Below, one piece after another: positions 8,022 through 15,561 of a DNA stretch of 31,549 bases. Each line of letters opens with the position of its first letter. Positions within the stretch are counted from its first letter, which is position 1. Source of the stretch: a virus. Below the pieces are notes generated by a model. It saw only the letters and a list, made by a program, of their open reading frames with translations. It had not been told where the DNA came from and did not search any database. The stretch is from IMG/VR virus record IMGVR_UViG_3300048780_000146, positions 1-31,549 of that record. One strand, 5' to 3'. The position numbers and the translations under genes were made by a program.

Positions 8022-8462
8022 CTAGAAGCTCGGGATGTACTTGGTCGACTTCCACGCCCACGCCATGGACGCGAAGCTGTCGCGGCCCGCCTGGTTGAAG
8101 TCGCCGATGGTCTCGAAGTGCAGGTCCGGGAACGTCAGGCGGAAGATCGTTCCGCTCGGGAACGCCAGCCGCACGCCGAGGTTGATCTGCACGTCGGCCG
8201 CGCCCGCCTGCCTGGCCCGGCTGTAGATCTGCTGTTGCAGCGTGAAGGGGGCTTCGTTTTCGGGAACGATGTTGAACGTCCCCGAGCATTCCTCGAAGAT
8301 TTCACGGTGGCGGTTGGCCATCTCGCCGAGGTAGCCCTCGGAGAGTAGCTTGATGCCGATCTTGGCGGTCAGATCCTTGATCGTCGTGATCTCGGATAGG
8401 AGCGCGCCGTTGCTCGTGAGCCGGAGAGTGACTTCGTTACCTAATAGGCGAAAATCGGCCAT
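8022..8462 (-). CDS. Tail tube protein
   Basis: 146 residues, directly after the sheath gene and before the chaperone, the usual tube position in contractile phages. The sequence is a mix of strands with one helix: MADFRLLGNEVTLRLT, KLLSEGYLGEMANRHREIFE, and a strand-rich end around FPSGTIFRLTFPDLHFETIG, compatible with the tube beta-sandwich and its helix. The size matches small myoviral tubes (about 140-170 residues). The ATG has AAGGAG at 5-base spacing. The tube carries DNA and is driven through the envelope by sheath contraction. Confidence 0.85.
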   Translation of the reverse strand: MADFRLLGNEVTLRLTSNGALLSEITTIKDLTAKIGIKLLSEGYLGEMANRHREIFEECSGTFNIVPENEAPFTLQQQIYSRARQAGAADVQINLGVRLAFPSGTIFRLTFPDLHFETIGDFNQAGRDSFASMAWAWKSTKYIPSF

Positions 8463-8471
8463 GACTGCTCC

Positions 8472-10310
8472 TTACCCGACCTGGGTGATGACGACGTTGG
8501 TCCCGATCTGGGTGTTGATGACGATGCTCTTCTGCGAGCCGACCATATCGACCGAGACGGAGTAGAAGAAGATCCCCTGGGCGTTGAGCGTCTGGGTATT
8601 TCCCGCGGCGGCGCCGTCGAGAACCTGCTGCGCGAGCGCGCGCTGCTCGATGCCTGGCCCTGGATTGACGAGCTGGTCCGTGTACGCCTGCACGCTGCCC
8701 GCGAAGGCGTCTTGCCTGTCCGGCGTGCCCGGAAGCTTCGAGTAGTACGCCGCGAGACCGAAGATCACATCTTGGATCTCATCCGCGAAGCTTCGGCGGT
8801 TGTCATCCACCCGGTTGGCGAACGGCCCGGTCGGGTTGATGCCCGTTACGCCCGAGTAGAACCACCACCCGACGGTCCGGTCTTTCACCAGCCACGCCAC
8901 GCCCGCCGCCTTCATGGCGACGTATTCTGAGAACCCGAGCGGGTTGTCCTGCAAGGGCTGCGCGGCGAAAGCGGGCTCCTGAGCATCGATGCCCTGGATG
9001 CTGGTGTTGAATGGGCTGCCCACGGAGGTCAGGTACTGCGACTGGCCGGCGTTGAAAAGGTTCACCTTCATGGCGGCGCGGAACCCGCAAGCGCTGATGA
9101 CGATGTCCTGATTCAGCTCGGTCGAGAAGACCTGCTGGTAGGGGCCACATGCCCAGTAGCGGTCGGAATCCGGGTCGGTGACGGCGTCGGTCGTGTGTAC
9201 CAGCGCCAGGTAGGCGTTGAAGGCCGCAAGACGGTCAGTCGCGCTGGCCGACTTGGCCGGGAAGGACGTCACGCAGGCGATGCGGCCCCGGCCGCTCGCG
9301 CTTGCCACGACGGCATTGGCGGACCACAGAGCGGTCCGGATGGCCTTGGTGTTTGCATCGGAGCCCTTCCAGTTGCGGGCCGACCAGATCACAATGATGT
9401 CGTTGGTCGCGTCCGTGCCCGGCAGCGTGGCCGCGATCGCGTTGGGGTAGCAGAGCGCGATGCAGTCACCGAGCGTGCTGCCCTGGGAGCCGCCGCCGGC
9501 GGGCGCGAAGACGGGCACGTAGGTCGCCGGGCTGGCGACGCTGACGGTTTGGATCCCGCTGCTCGAGATGACCGTGCCGACGTTCACGCCCGGCAGAGCC
9601 GCATCGAAGATCGTACTGATCGGACCACTGGCGTCGCTCAGCCCGAGCACGAAGAATGCCGTCGCGCCCGTGGTCGCTCCTGAGCTGACGTAGGTCAAAA
9701 CGCCCGTCGCCGGATCTTGTGTGAACGAGATCGCCAGCGCCAGCGAGCCGCTGCACGTCGTGCCGGCCGGAATGACGATCGCCTGCGTGAGAGCCACGAT
9801 CGCGCTGGCACTACCAAGCGCCGCGTTTCCGAAGCGCGTGCCCGCGGGGATGTTGATGTCCTTGTTGGTCACGCCCGACGTGATGTCCGCCGCATTCACC
9901 GTCACGGTGAACGATACGAATGCCTTGGTGGTACTGGGGTTGCCCACCACCATGTCGGTGTCGACACGCTGGATAACCAGACCCGTGAGCGTCTTGCCCT
10001 TGAGCTCGGCCCAGCCGTTGCCGTCGAAAGCGATGCCGGCGCCGTTCTGGTCGTCGGCGGCCCGGTCGAAGCTCCCCTGGCTGATGAGGGTGAACTTGTT
10101 CGGGTCGTTCATGTAGAGCGTGTTGATGTCCCCAGGATTGTGGATGACCTGCGGGGAGAACGGCCCCTGTACGAATTCTCCGACCAGGCAGGCATTGGCC
10201 GCCGAGGCCGACACCGGCACGTTATTGCCGGCGCCATCGACAACGATGATTCGCTCGAGCTCCAGAATTTTCTGGACGCTCGGCATGGTGGCTGTTCTGT
10301 AGAAAAACAT
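8472..10310 (-). CDS. Contractile tail sheath protein
   Basis: 612 residues, the hallmark gene showing this is a contractile-tailed phage. The N-terminal region has the sheath-type opening (PSVQKILELERIIVVDGAG, GEFVQGPFSPQVIHN). A variable insertion of strands follows. The conserved C-terminal core is SEYVAMKAAGVAWLVKDRTV, then ISPTG-like INPTGPFANRVDDNRR and FADEIQDVIFGLAAYYS, which forms the handshake with neighbouring subunits. It is longer than many sheaths (about 370-500), with the extra length in the middle (about residues 130-300), probably a surface domain. The start ATG has AGGAG 5 bases upstream, which supports MFFYR over the later in-frame Met. Confidence 0.9.
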   Translation of the reverse strand: MFFYRTATMPSVQKILELERIIVVDGAGNNVPVSASAANACLVGEFVQGPFSPQVIHNPGDINTLYMNDPNKFTLISQGSFDRAADDQNGAGIAFDGNGWAELKGKTLTGLVIQRVDTDMVVGNPSTTKAFVSFTVTVNAADITSGVTNKDINIPAGTRFGNAALGSASAIVALTQAIVIPAGTTCSGSLALAISFTQDPATGVLTYVSSGATTGATAFFVLGLSDASGPISTIFDAALPGVNVGTVISSSGIQTVSVASPATYVPVFAPAGGGSQGSTLGDCIALCYPNAIAATLPGTDATNDIIVIWSARNWKGSDANTKAIRTALWSANAVVASASGRGRIACVTSFPAKSASATDRLAAFNAYLALVHTTDAVTDPDSDRYWACGPYQQVFSTELNQDIVISACGFRAAMKVNLFNAGQSQYLTSVGSPFNTSIQGIDAQEPAFAAQPLQDNPLGFSEYVAMKAAGVAWLVKDRTVGWWFYSGVTGINPTGPFANRVDDNRRSFADEIQDVIFGLAAYYSKLPGTPDRQDAFAGSVQAYTDQLVNPGPGIEQRALAQQVLDGAAAGNTQTLNAQGIFFYSVSVDMVGSQKSIVINTQIGTNVVITQVG

Positions 10311-10318
10311 GATGGCTC

Positions 10319-10954
10319 CTAGCTGATGGTCAGTGGGTTCGTGTCCACGGAAACTTTCTTAATGGTCAAGGACATCGGGAAAACCGGCCTCAAAACGACC
10401 TTGTCGGCCTGGGCCGAGATGGTCATGACGGCGTCGCGCTGCTCGCGTATCGCCTGATCTTCTGAGTCGATCACGCGCGCGCTGAGGAGAGAGTAGCGAG
10501 CGTCAAGGCCGTAATAGTCGGGCAAGGGCAGTACAACCCGGTTCGCCTCCTGCGAGGTCGACTGGAAAGCGTCCTCGATCCCAAGGATCAGCTTTCCGCG
10601 TTCGACAGCCGACGTCGTCCGAAACGAGAGCTCGAACTCGACTTCCGCCTCGGCCGTCTTCCACAATCCCCACCCTGGCTCGCCCTTGGGCTCCCAGGTG
10701 TCCTCGATGAGCACCGGCGTCAGCACGGCCGCGCCGTACTTCCACGAGCTGGGCAAAACGCACCCGCTCGGCGGAACCGCACGATCTAGGTAGCTCGGCC
10801 ACTCGTCGAACACCTCGGCGAACTGCAAGTCAGGACCACCATCGAGCGTATCGAACTTCAGACCTGCGATGTACCGAGCCAGCGTCGCCGCCATGGCGCC
10901 CCGCACGTCCATCGTGGCGGTGCGGCTGAATTCGTCTTTGGCCATGGCCCTCAT
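10319..10954 (-). CDS. Neck / tail-completion protein of unknown family
   Basis: 211 residues. It lies between an HK97-gp10-like gene and the sheath, where tail terminator or tail completion proteins sit. Visible features are an N-terminal helix (GAMAATLARYIAGLKF) and a strand-rich body including VLIEDTWEPKGEPGWG and VEFELSFRTTS. I do not recognise the family. A role in closing the head-distal tail end is inferred from position only. The start overlaps the previous stop (ATGA); a second ATG three codons later is an equal candidate. Confidence 0.65.
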   Translation of the reverse strand: MRAMAKDEFSRTATMDVRGAMAATLARYIAGLKFDTLDGGPDLQFAEVFDEWPSYLDRAVPPSGCVLPSSWKYGAAVLTPVLIEDTWEPKGEPGWGLWKTAEAEVEFELSFRTTSAVERGKLILGIEDAFQSTSQEANRVVLPLPDYYGLDARYSLLSARVIDSEDQAIREQRDAVMTISAQADKVVLRPVFPMSLTIKKVSVDTNPLTIS

Positions 10955-11436
10955 TGGGCGCCTCCCGCGATGGCCGCGTGGTACGCCTTGCGGACTTCGG
11001 CGGCCAGAAGCTTCGACGCGCGCTCGAGCACGAGCTTGGCAGGCTGGCCTTCTTTCTTGATCTTGGCCGCGATGGCGAAGGCCGCGCTTAGCGGGTTATC
11101 CATCCCGTGACGACGTGCCCAGCCTTGCAATGCCTGGATGCCCGCGCGGCTAACGCCGAATCCAGGCCGACGGCCACGCTCGATGACAGAAGCGTAAGGG
11201 CTCGACGAGTAGAGCCGCGCACCATCCGGCAGCGGGACGACCTTCCACGAATTCTGGTAGGTCCCGCGGTCGAATGGCCTGCGCGGCGTGGTGGTCTGGA
11301 TCGCCGTCGCGATGAAGGGCCGCCCGCGCTCGCGCACAGTTTGCTGAATGGCCTTGACGCCAGCCTTGTGCCGGTCGCGCGTGAGTCCGGAGACAAACGC
11401 GCCGAGCTCGCCGATTTTCACCACTCGGCTGGCCAT
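10951..11436 (-). CDS. HK97 gp10-like tail/neck protein
   Basis: About 161 residues from the ATG at 11436, which overlaps the upstream stop as TGATG; a longer frame to 11508 exists but would overlap the previous gene by 73 bases. The sequence has the pattern of HK97 gp10/Mu-type proteins: an early basic helix, the segment RRPFDRGTYQNSWKVVPLPDG, then the typical YSSSPYASVIERGRRPG and a C-terminal basic helix. These proteins act at the head-tail joint or in tail completion. Placement just before the sheath cluster supports this. Confidence 0.8.
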   Translation of the reverse strand: MASRVVKIGELGAFVSGLTRDRHKAGVKAIQQTVRERGRPFIATAIQTTTPRRPFDRGTYQNSWKVVPLPDGARLYSSSPYASVIERGRRPGFGVSRAGIQALQGWARRHGMDNPLSAAFAIAAKIKKEGQPAKLVLERASKLLAAEVRKAYHAAIAGGAQ

Positions 11437-12032
11437 CAGGCGCTCGTCCGGTTGAAGGTTTGGCCGCGGGCTCGGTCGCCCGTCTGCTTCGTGAGCGTAA
11501 TCCGCCACCCCGAGCTGCCCCTCATCGGGACGTCTGCCGGCACGTACCGCCTGGGGATCGGCGCCGGGCCCGTGGGACGTGCCTCCACGACTTCCCAGAA
11601 AAACTCGGCGTTGCGCAGCCCGGTCCGGCGGATCTCAGGATCGATGAGATCTTGCGTCTTCCCCATCAAGTCGTCTTCGGTGAAGCGCAAGCTGATCTGA
11701 CTCACCGTCAGCCCGCCGGCCTCGGTGAGCCCCATGGCCTGCAAAACCTGCGTGGTGGCGGCCATGTCCTGCACCTTGGGCGTCGGCAAGATCTCGATGC
11801 GCGCGATCTCGGTCGGTTGGCCCTCGCCACGCCGGGCGCCGGTCCACTGCACGTGGATCATGAATACCCGGTACGGCCGAACTCCGAGGTCAGTCGCGAT
11901 TTGGCGAATCACATCGATCGAAGGCGCGATCGAATAGACGAGATTCCGCGCAGGCTGGCGCTCCGTGTGCACGGCGCCACTCGCCTGGTCTTTCTCCAGG
12001 GCCGGATCTACCTGGGTGCGCTCGTCTGGCAT
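11436..12032 (-). CDS. Neck-region protein of unknown function
   Basis: 198 residues, coupled to its neighbours at both ends by TGATG overlaps. Segments such as RVFMIHVQWTGARRGEG and PTEIARIEILPTPKVQDM suggest strands, and the C-terminus ends in a basic tail. Position between the paralogous pair and the gp10-like gene places it among connector or tail-terminator genes. I cannot assign a family; a structural prediction compared with tail terminator proteins would be informative. Confidence 0.65.
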   Translation of the reverse strand: MPDERTQVDPALEKDQASGAVHTERQPARNLVYSIAPSIDVIRQIATDLGVRPYRVFMIHVQWTGARRGEGQPTEIARIEILPTPKVQDMAATTQVLQAMGLTEAGGLTVSQISLRFTEDDLMGKTQDLIDPEIRRTGLRNAEFFWEVVEARPTGPAPIPRRYVPADVPMRGSSGWRITLTKQTGDRARGQTFNRTSA

Positions 12033-12436
12033 CAGGACACGTCACCCGCGATGAAATAGCTCACCGTCGCCGGGCCGGTCCCCGCGACCGCGATGGCCGT
12101 GAACTCGTCGCCGACGCCCGGGTTGTGGAACAGGAAGATCCCGCCGTCACTCATTGGGATTGCCTGGCTTGCTCCAGCGGCGCTCGTGAGCAGCAGCGTG
12201 CAAGGCGCGCCGGTGGCCTGGAATATCCCCACCCGTACCCTCGTGATGTTCTCGAACGGAAGCGAAAGCGGCGCGCCCACGAGCACGTTCAGGACGCCGT
12301 CCTGGGCCTGCTTCTGGGCCGCGTAGGTGGCGTGAAAGCTCGTGTTGATGGGGCCGCCGCTCAGGGTCCAGAAGCACGACGACTGCGATTCGGCTATCAG
12401 CGAGCCGGTGTGTTTGATGCGCGCTGGGACCGACAT
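12032..12436 (-). CDS. Connector-region protein, paralogue B of a tandem pair
   Basis: 134 residues starting at MSVPARIKHTG (ATG at 12436), which shares bases with the stop of the upstream paralogue (TAATG). It is clearly homologous to that upstream gene: CTLLLTSAAGAS against VTLLLTSADGVQ, GVGDEFTAIAVAG against NVGDEITEIDVAG, and TVSYFIAGDVS against TVSYYVAGDVA. All-beta look. Tandem paralogues here could form a decorated or heteromeric ring at the neck, or one may be a surface decoration; neither is shown by the sequence. A longer frame upstream is an artefact of reading through the paralogue in another frame. Confidence 0.75.
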   Translation of the reverse strand: MSVPARIKHTGSLIAESQSSCFWTLSGGPINTSFHATYAAQKQAQDGVLNVLVGAPLSLPFENITRVRVGIFQATGAPCTLLLTSAAGASQAIPMSDGGIFLFHNPGVGDEFTAIAVAGTGPATVSYFIAGDVS

Positions 12437-12831
12437 TACGCAACGTCTCCCGCGACGTAGTAGCTGACGGTCGAGCCATCTCCCGCGACATCGATCTCGG
12501 TGATCTCGTCGCCGACGTTTGGCAGAAACAACAGCGCGAGCCCGCCCCCGCTGAGCGGAAGCTTCTGCTGGACACCGTCCGCGCTGGTGAGCAGCAGGGT
12601 AACGCTGTTTCCGACAACCCTGGCGATCAGCACGCGCACGCTCGCGACGTTCCCCAGCTCGAGCACCACGGGCGGATTGGCGCCCACCGCGCCCACGATG
12701 TCCTGCTGGTTCTGGCACTGCGCCGAGTAGTACGCCGTGAAGTTCGTGTCCATGGGCCCGGAGCCGAAGCTGTCCAGGCAGGCCTTGGACGTGGCCACGC
12801 CGACGTGCTCGACGACGACTGGCAAGCTCAT
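12436..12831 (-). CDS. Connector-region protein, paralogue A of a tandem pair
   Basis: 131 residues starting MSLPVVVEHVGVATSK. The ATG at 12831 overlaps the stop of the preceding gene (ATGA). It shares with the next gene a conserved beta-rich C-terminal half ending in a SYxxAGDV tail. The divergence shows the duplication is old, not a recent copy. Function unknown; the genes are between a head-tail adaptor-like gene and neck genes. Both copies keep the start and end motifs, so both are probably expressed. Confidence 0.75.
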   Translation of the reverse strand: MSLPVVVEHVGVATSKACLDSFGSGPMDTNFTAYYSAQCQNQQDIVGAVGANPPVVLELGNVASVRVLIARVVGNSVTLLLTSADGVQQKLPLSGGGLALLFLPNVGDEITEIDVAGDGSTVSYYVAGDVA

Positions 12832-13241
12832 CGGGTCACCCTGATGTTGCCCACGTTGTTCACGCTGGCAGACGGCCGGAACGCCGCCCGATCCGAGAAC
12901 GGATTGATGCAGACGCCGAGGTCGTCCTCGAGCCGCCCCACCCACCGCATATACGCGATCTCGCGCTGGGTGAGCTCGTCGGGGCGCAGGTCGATGTCCG
13001 AGACCTTGCTGGCCGCGAGTCGCACCTGGGCGTCGCGTAGCTCGTTCTCCGATTCATCGCACCGCTGCAGGTCGGCCCTGATGATGGGCTCGGCATCGGT
13101 GAGCACAAGATCCATCGCCAATTCGAGACGAGTCAAAAGAGGCGTCGGCAACGGAACGCCGGCCGAAATGGTCGGGTTCATCGCCAACAACGGCATCCCG
13201 AAGTGATGCCGGATCCTCATTTTCTCCGCGGCAGATAGCAC
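12828..13241 (-). CDS. Head-tail adaptor-like protein
   Basis: 137 residues, mostly helical. The central helices (LTRLELAMDLVLTDAEPI and ENELRDAQVRLAASKV) and the position after capsid and before neck genes fit the small helical adaptor proteins (HK97 gp6 / SPP1 gp15 type) that extend the portal. The family call is inference from order and secondary structure impression. The start is a GTG with AGGGG 4-5 bases upstream; an ATG at 13220 with GGAG nearby is an alternative. Confidence 0.6.
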   Translation of the reverse strand: MLSAAEKMRIRHHFGMPLLAMNPTISAGVPLPTPLLTRLELAMDLVLTDAEPIIRADLQRCDESENELRDAQVRLAASKVSDIDLRPDELTQREIAYMRWVGRLEDDLGVCINPFSDRAAFRPSASVNNVGNIRVTR

Positions 13242-13242
13242 G

Positions 13243-13563
13243 TTACCCCTTGACGGGCTCCGTCTTTACCTGAGCGAGAATTTCGCGAAATGCCTCTGGC
13301 ATGTAGTGGGTAGCGTTCAGGACCTGGCCAGCCTCGAAGCGCGCCATCACGGTCCCCATGCGGAACTTCTTCGCTTCGAGAACTCGGTAGAGGCAAGACG
13401 TGTCGGCCACCTTGGGAGGCTGTGCGGTCGGCTTTTCCGGCGGAGGCGGCTCGGGCGCGCGCTTGGATGCCGCGAATTCCTCCGGCGTCATCTTCGCGTC
13501 GTCGACGTCGAGCTTGGGCTGATCGGGCGCCCGCTTCTGGTTCTTGTCGCTCCACTGGCTCAT
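13243..13563 (-). CDS. Small head protein with Pro-rich linker, unknown function
   Basis: 106 residues from ATG 13563 (MSQWSDKNQKRAPDQ), preceded by AAGGAC. The first half is charged and disordered-looking with a Pro run (APEPPPPEKPTAQPPK). The second half (SCLYRVLEAKKFRMGTVM, then EAFREILAQ) looks folded. In phage operons this place, just after the major capsid, often holds a small head completion or capsid-associated protein. No family is recognised. The frame extends upstream but without support. Confidence 0.65.
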   Translation of the reverse strand: MSQWSDKNQKRAPDQPKLDVDDAKMTPEEFAASKRAPEPPPPEKPTAQPPKVADTSCLYRVLEAKKFRMGTVMARFEAGQVLNATHYMPEAFREILAQVKTEPVKG

Positions 13564-13993
13564 GGGTCCGTCCTTTGGGTGGTCGAGAAAAGAGCGGTGG
13601 GGCGTCGGAATCCAGTATTTGCAGTTACGTCCTTTTTCCCAGGACGATGGGGTCTGCACAGACTCGAAGCCGACGTCATGGCCGAAGCCACCTGCGGATC
13701 ACTAGTATCCGAGCCACCAAAGAGCGCGCGATCCGAAGATCGCGTGCTCACCAAACCGCACAACAAATTGGACACGGCCGAAGCCAGTCCAACTTCGCCA
13801 TCTAAAGGCTGGCATGAAGACCCACCGACCAAGCGGGCACAGCACGTATCAGCAACCGTCAGGCGACCAGTGCGGCGTACCGGCCTGTTCGTATGGGCAA
13901 GCACCGAAATGCCGCCACCAAGCCGGCGGACCAGACCACAGCGACACGACCGCGTGTGGTTACGGCTGCCAGAAGCAAGCCCAGGTCCATTTA

Positions 13994-14009
13994 TTGCCCC
14001 GAAGGGCAA
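13994..14009 (-). terminator. Hairpin with UUCG tetraloop, likely attenuator
   Basis: On the minus strand the sequence is TTGCCC-TTCG-GGGCAA, a perfect 6-bp stem with a UUCG tetraloop, about 88 bases after the capsid stop. It is not followed by a run of T, so it is better seen as a partial terminator, processing site or mRNA-stabilising element than as a full intrinsic terminator. Confidence 0.45.
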
Positions 14010-14032
14010 ATCAAACGCAGAGCAGCCCGCCA

Positions 14033-14044
14033 GCCCCGAAGGGC
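14033..14044 (-). terminator. Second UUCG-loop hairpin after the capsid gene
   Basis: The minus strand reads GCCC-TTCG-GGGC, a 4-bp GC stem with the same UUCG loop as the hairpin about 24 bases further on. It starts about 53 bases after the capsid stop. The tandem arrangement is its main support; alone it would be weak. No T-run follows. Confidence 0.35.
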
Positions 14045-14096
14045 CGTCCGTGTGCGAGCTGCTCCGCTGAGGTTCCATCGTGGGGACGTTCTGCGA

Positions 14097-15518
14097 TTAG
14101 ACGTGTTCCACCACGACCGTTCTTTTGTGGCGCGCGGCATCACCAGTCGTGGCGTCGGTGCGGGTCGGCCAGTCCATGATGGACCGCCAGATGCTCGTCA
14201 CGATGTCGCCCTTCACGTTCACGGGCGCTCGGATGTAGACCTGCACGCGGTCCACGTTCACCTCGACGCCGTTGTTGGTGAGCTGCGCGGGCTGGTACTC
14301 GCCGACCACGCCGCATACACCCGCCTCGGTGATGAGGCCCGAGAGGTCGTTGTAGTATTCGTACACCGCCTCGGCGCCCAAGAAGATCGGGCGCTGGATT
14401 TCCAGGCCGGTCGCGTTCATGGTCTCGCCGGCGAACATTTCGCCGTTCTCTCCGCCGACGTAGGTGTTCGTTAGGCCACCCACCACGGTGCTCTTGCGCG
14501 GACAGTCCGTGTCGTTGAAGATCAGTCCGCCCAGGACCTCGCCCAGCGTATACCGCTTGAACCAATAATGGTCAGGCAAGCTCGTGAGCAACTGGCGCTG
14601 CTCTTCGCTGCCGAACAGTTGCCCCTTCGAGTAGCTGTTCATATGCACGTGATAGTAGCCGTCGGCATACTTGGGCACGTTCATGTCTTCGAGACGGCCG
14701 ATCGCCTGGCGATACAGGTCGTAGGTGAAGCCGTTCGTGCTCGTGCTCGTGAGAGCGTCGATGCTGTTGGCGCCAGCGGCCGCGCGCACCACGAAGCTCG
14801 CGTCGCTCGCGAAGATCGGGTCACGTGCCGTCAGCGTCACGGTCTCGAGCACCGTGAGGGTGCCGGGCCCGACATCGTCTCCCGCGGTTGTCGGCGTGTA
14901 TCCAACAACCGTCGCGGTGTACGTGGTCGCGGAGTGGACGTAGCTGATCGAGAGCGGGTTGGTGCTGCTGACCGCCTGGAATGCAACGGGGCTGCCGTTG
15001 GCCAGATCGGGACGGCGCGCGGTGGTGAACCCCTTCAGTCGGGTCACCGGAATCGTGCTCGCGCCACCCACGTTTGCGCTCGCCACGGTCCAGCCGCTCA
15101 TCCCGGCGTTGTAGAGCTTGTCGCGAACCGCGCGATTGAGCGTCTGGCCTGCGTTCAACCCGAGAGCCTTCAGGTTCTCGTTGAGCAGGTTGACGATGGC
15201 CACGATCGATGTCGGCATGTGGGTGTCCGGACATCGGTCGTAGTATTCGTGGAGCTGCATGCTCCACTGCTCTTTTTGGTAGTCCTTCGCCACGGGCTCG
15301 TGCTGAGGATTGCGTGGGTTCGGGTTCGGCGTCATCAGGCCCGCGCCAGTGAAGTAGAAGAAGTCGCCTGCGTTGCCCGGCTGATGGACAGGCATCGCTT
15401 CGCCTCGGAACAGATTGCGCGGCAACAGGGGGTCGCGGAATTGGCGGACAAGCGAGTTGTCCTGCACGAGGGCTCGAATCGTTGGATCTTGCTGGATGAC
15501 GGAAAAATTCAGTGCCAT
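14097..15518 (-). CDS. Major capsid protein (HK97 fold, possibly N4 gp56-type)
   Basis: 473 residues, directly after the scaffold gene, with GAGGAAG before the ATG. The N-terminal part (SLVRQFRDPLLPRNLFRGEA) resembles the extended arm, followed by a helix like the spine helix (PTSIVAIVNLLNENLKALGLN). A Thr/Val-rich inserted domain lies at about 150-245. The core ends with VDRVQVYIRAPVNVKGDIV and a basic tail. These features resemble the N4-gp56 family of major capsid proteins, but this is by eye. No N-terminal protease-cleaved delta domain is apparent; the separate scaffold gene supplies that role. Confidence 0.8.
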   Translation of the reverse strand: MALNFSVIQQDPTIRALVQDNSLVRQFRDPLLPRNLFRGEAMPVHQPGNAGDFFYFTGAGLMTPNPNPRNPQHEPVAKDYQKEQWSMQLHEYYDRCPDTHMPTSIVAIVNLLNENLKALGLNAGQTLNRAVRDKLYNAGMSGWTVASANVGGASTIPVTRLKGFTTARRPDLANGSPVAFQAVSSTNPLSISYVHSATTYTATVVGYTPTTAGDDVGPGTLTVLETVTLTARDPIFASDASFVVRAAAGANSIDALTSTSTNGFTYDLYRQAIGRLEDMNVPKYADGYYHVHMNSYSKGQLFGSEEQRQLLTSLPDHYWFKRYTLGEVLGGLIFNDTDCPRKSTVVGGLTNTYVGGENGEMFAGETMNATGLEIQRPIFLGAEAVYEYYNDLSGLITEAGVCGVVGEYQPAQLTNNGVEVNVDRVQVYIRAPVNVKGDIVTSIWRSIMDWPTRTDATTGDAARHKRTVVVEHV

Positions 15519-15561
15519 GACTTCCTCTTTTGTTTGTGTTTCGTGTCCCCGTGCCTATCGC

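Larger units (their letters stand above)
13564..14096. other. 533-base gap after the capsid gene, no convincing gene
   Basis: This is the largest gap in an otherwise tight operon. Frames on both strands are open but have no codon bias, motifs or ribosome sites that persuade. The best is a plus-strand frame from ATG 13678 to 14070 (about 130 codons, rich in Pro, Ser and Arg), which I doubt. What is visible are two UUCG-loop hairpins near the capsid end. The region may be a regulatory spacer limiting expression downstream of capsid, or the scar of a lost gene. Confidence 0.5.

Noticed and set aside
10951-11508. Longer start for the gp10-like gene
   Set aside because: Would overlap the previous gene by 73 bases; the ATG at 11436 forms a TGATG junction typical of this operon.
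13678-14070. Plus-strand frame of about 130 codons in the post-capsid gap
   Set aside because: Fits neatly in the gap, but composition is low-complexity (Pro, Ser, Arg), other frames are equally open, and no ribosome site was seen. Kept only as a note under the gap.
13560-14078. Minus-strand frame of 172 codons in the post-capsid gap
   Set aside because: Overlaps the real start at 13563 in another frame and has Ser/Cys/Arg-rich, unfolded-looking sequence; no good ribosome site.
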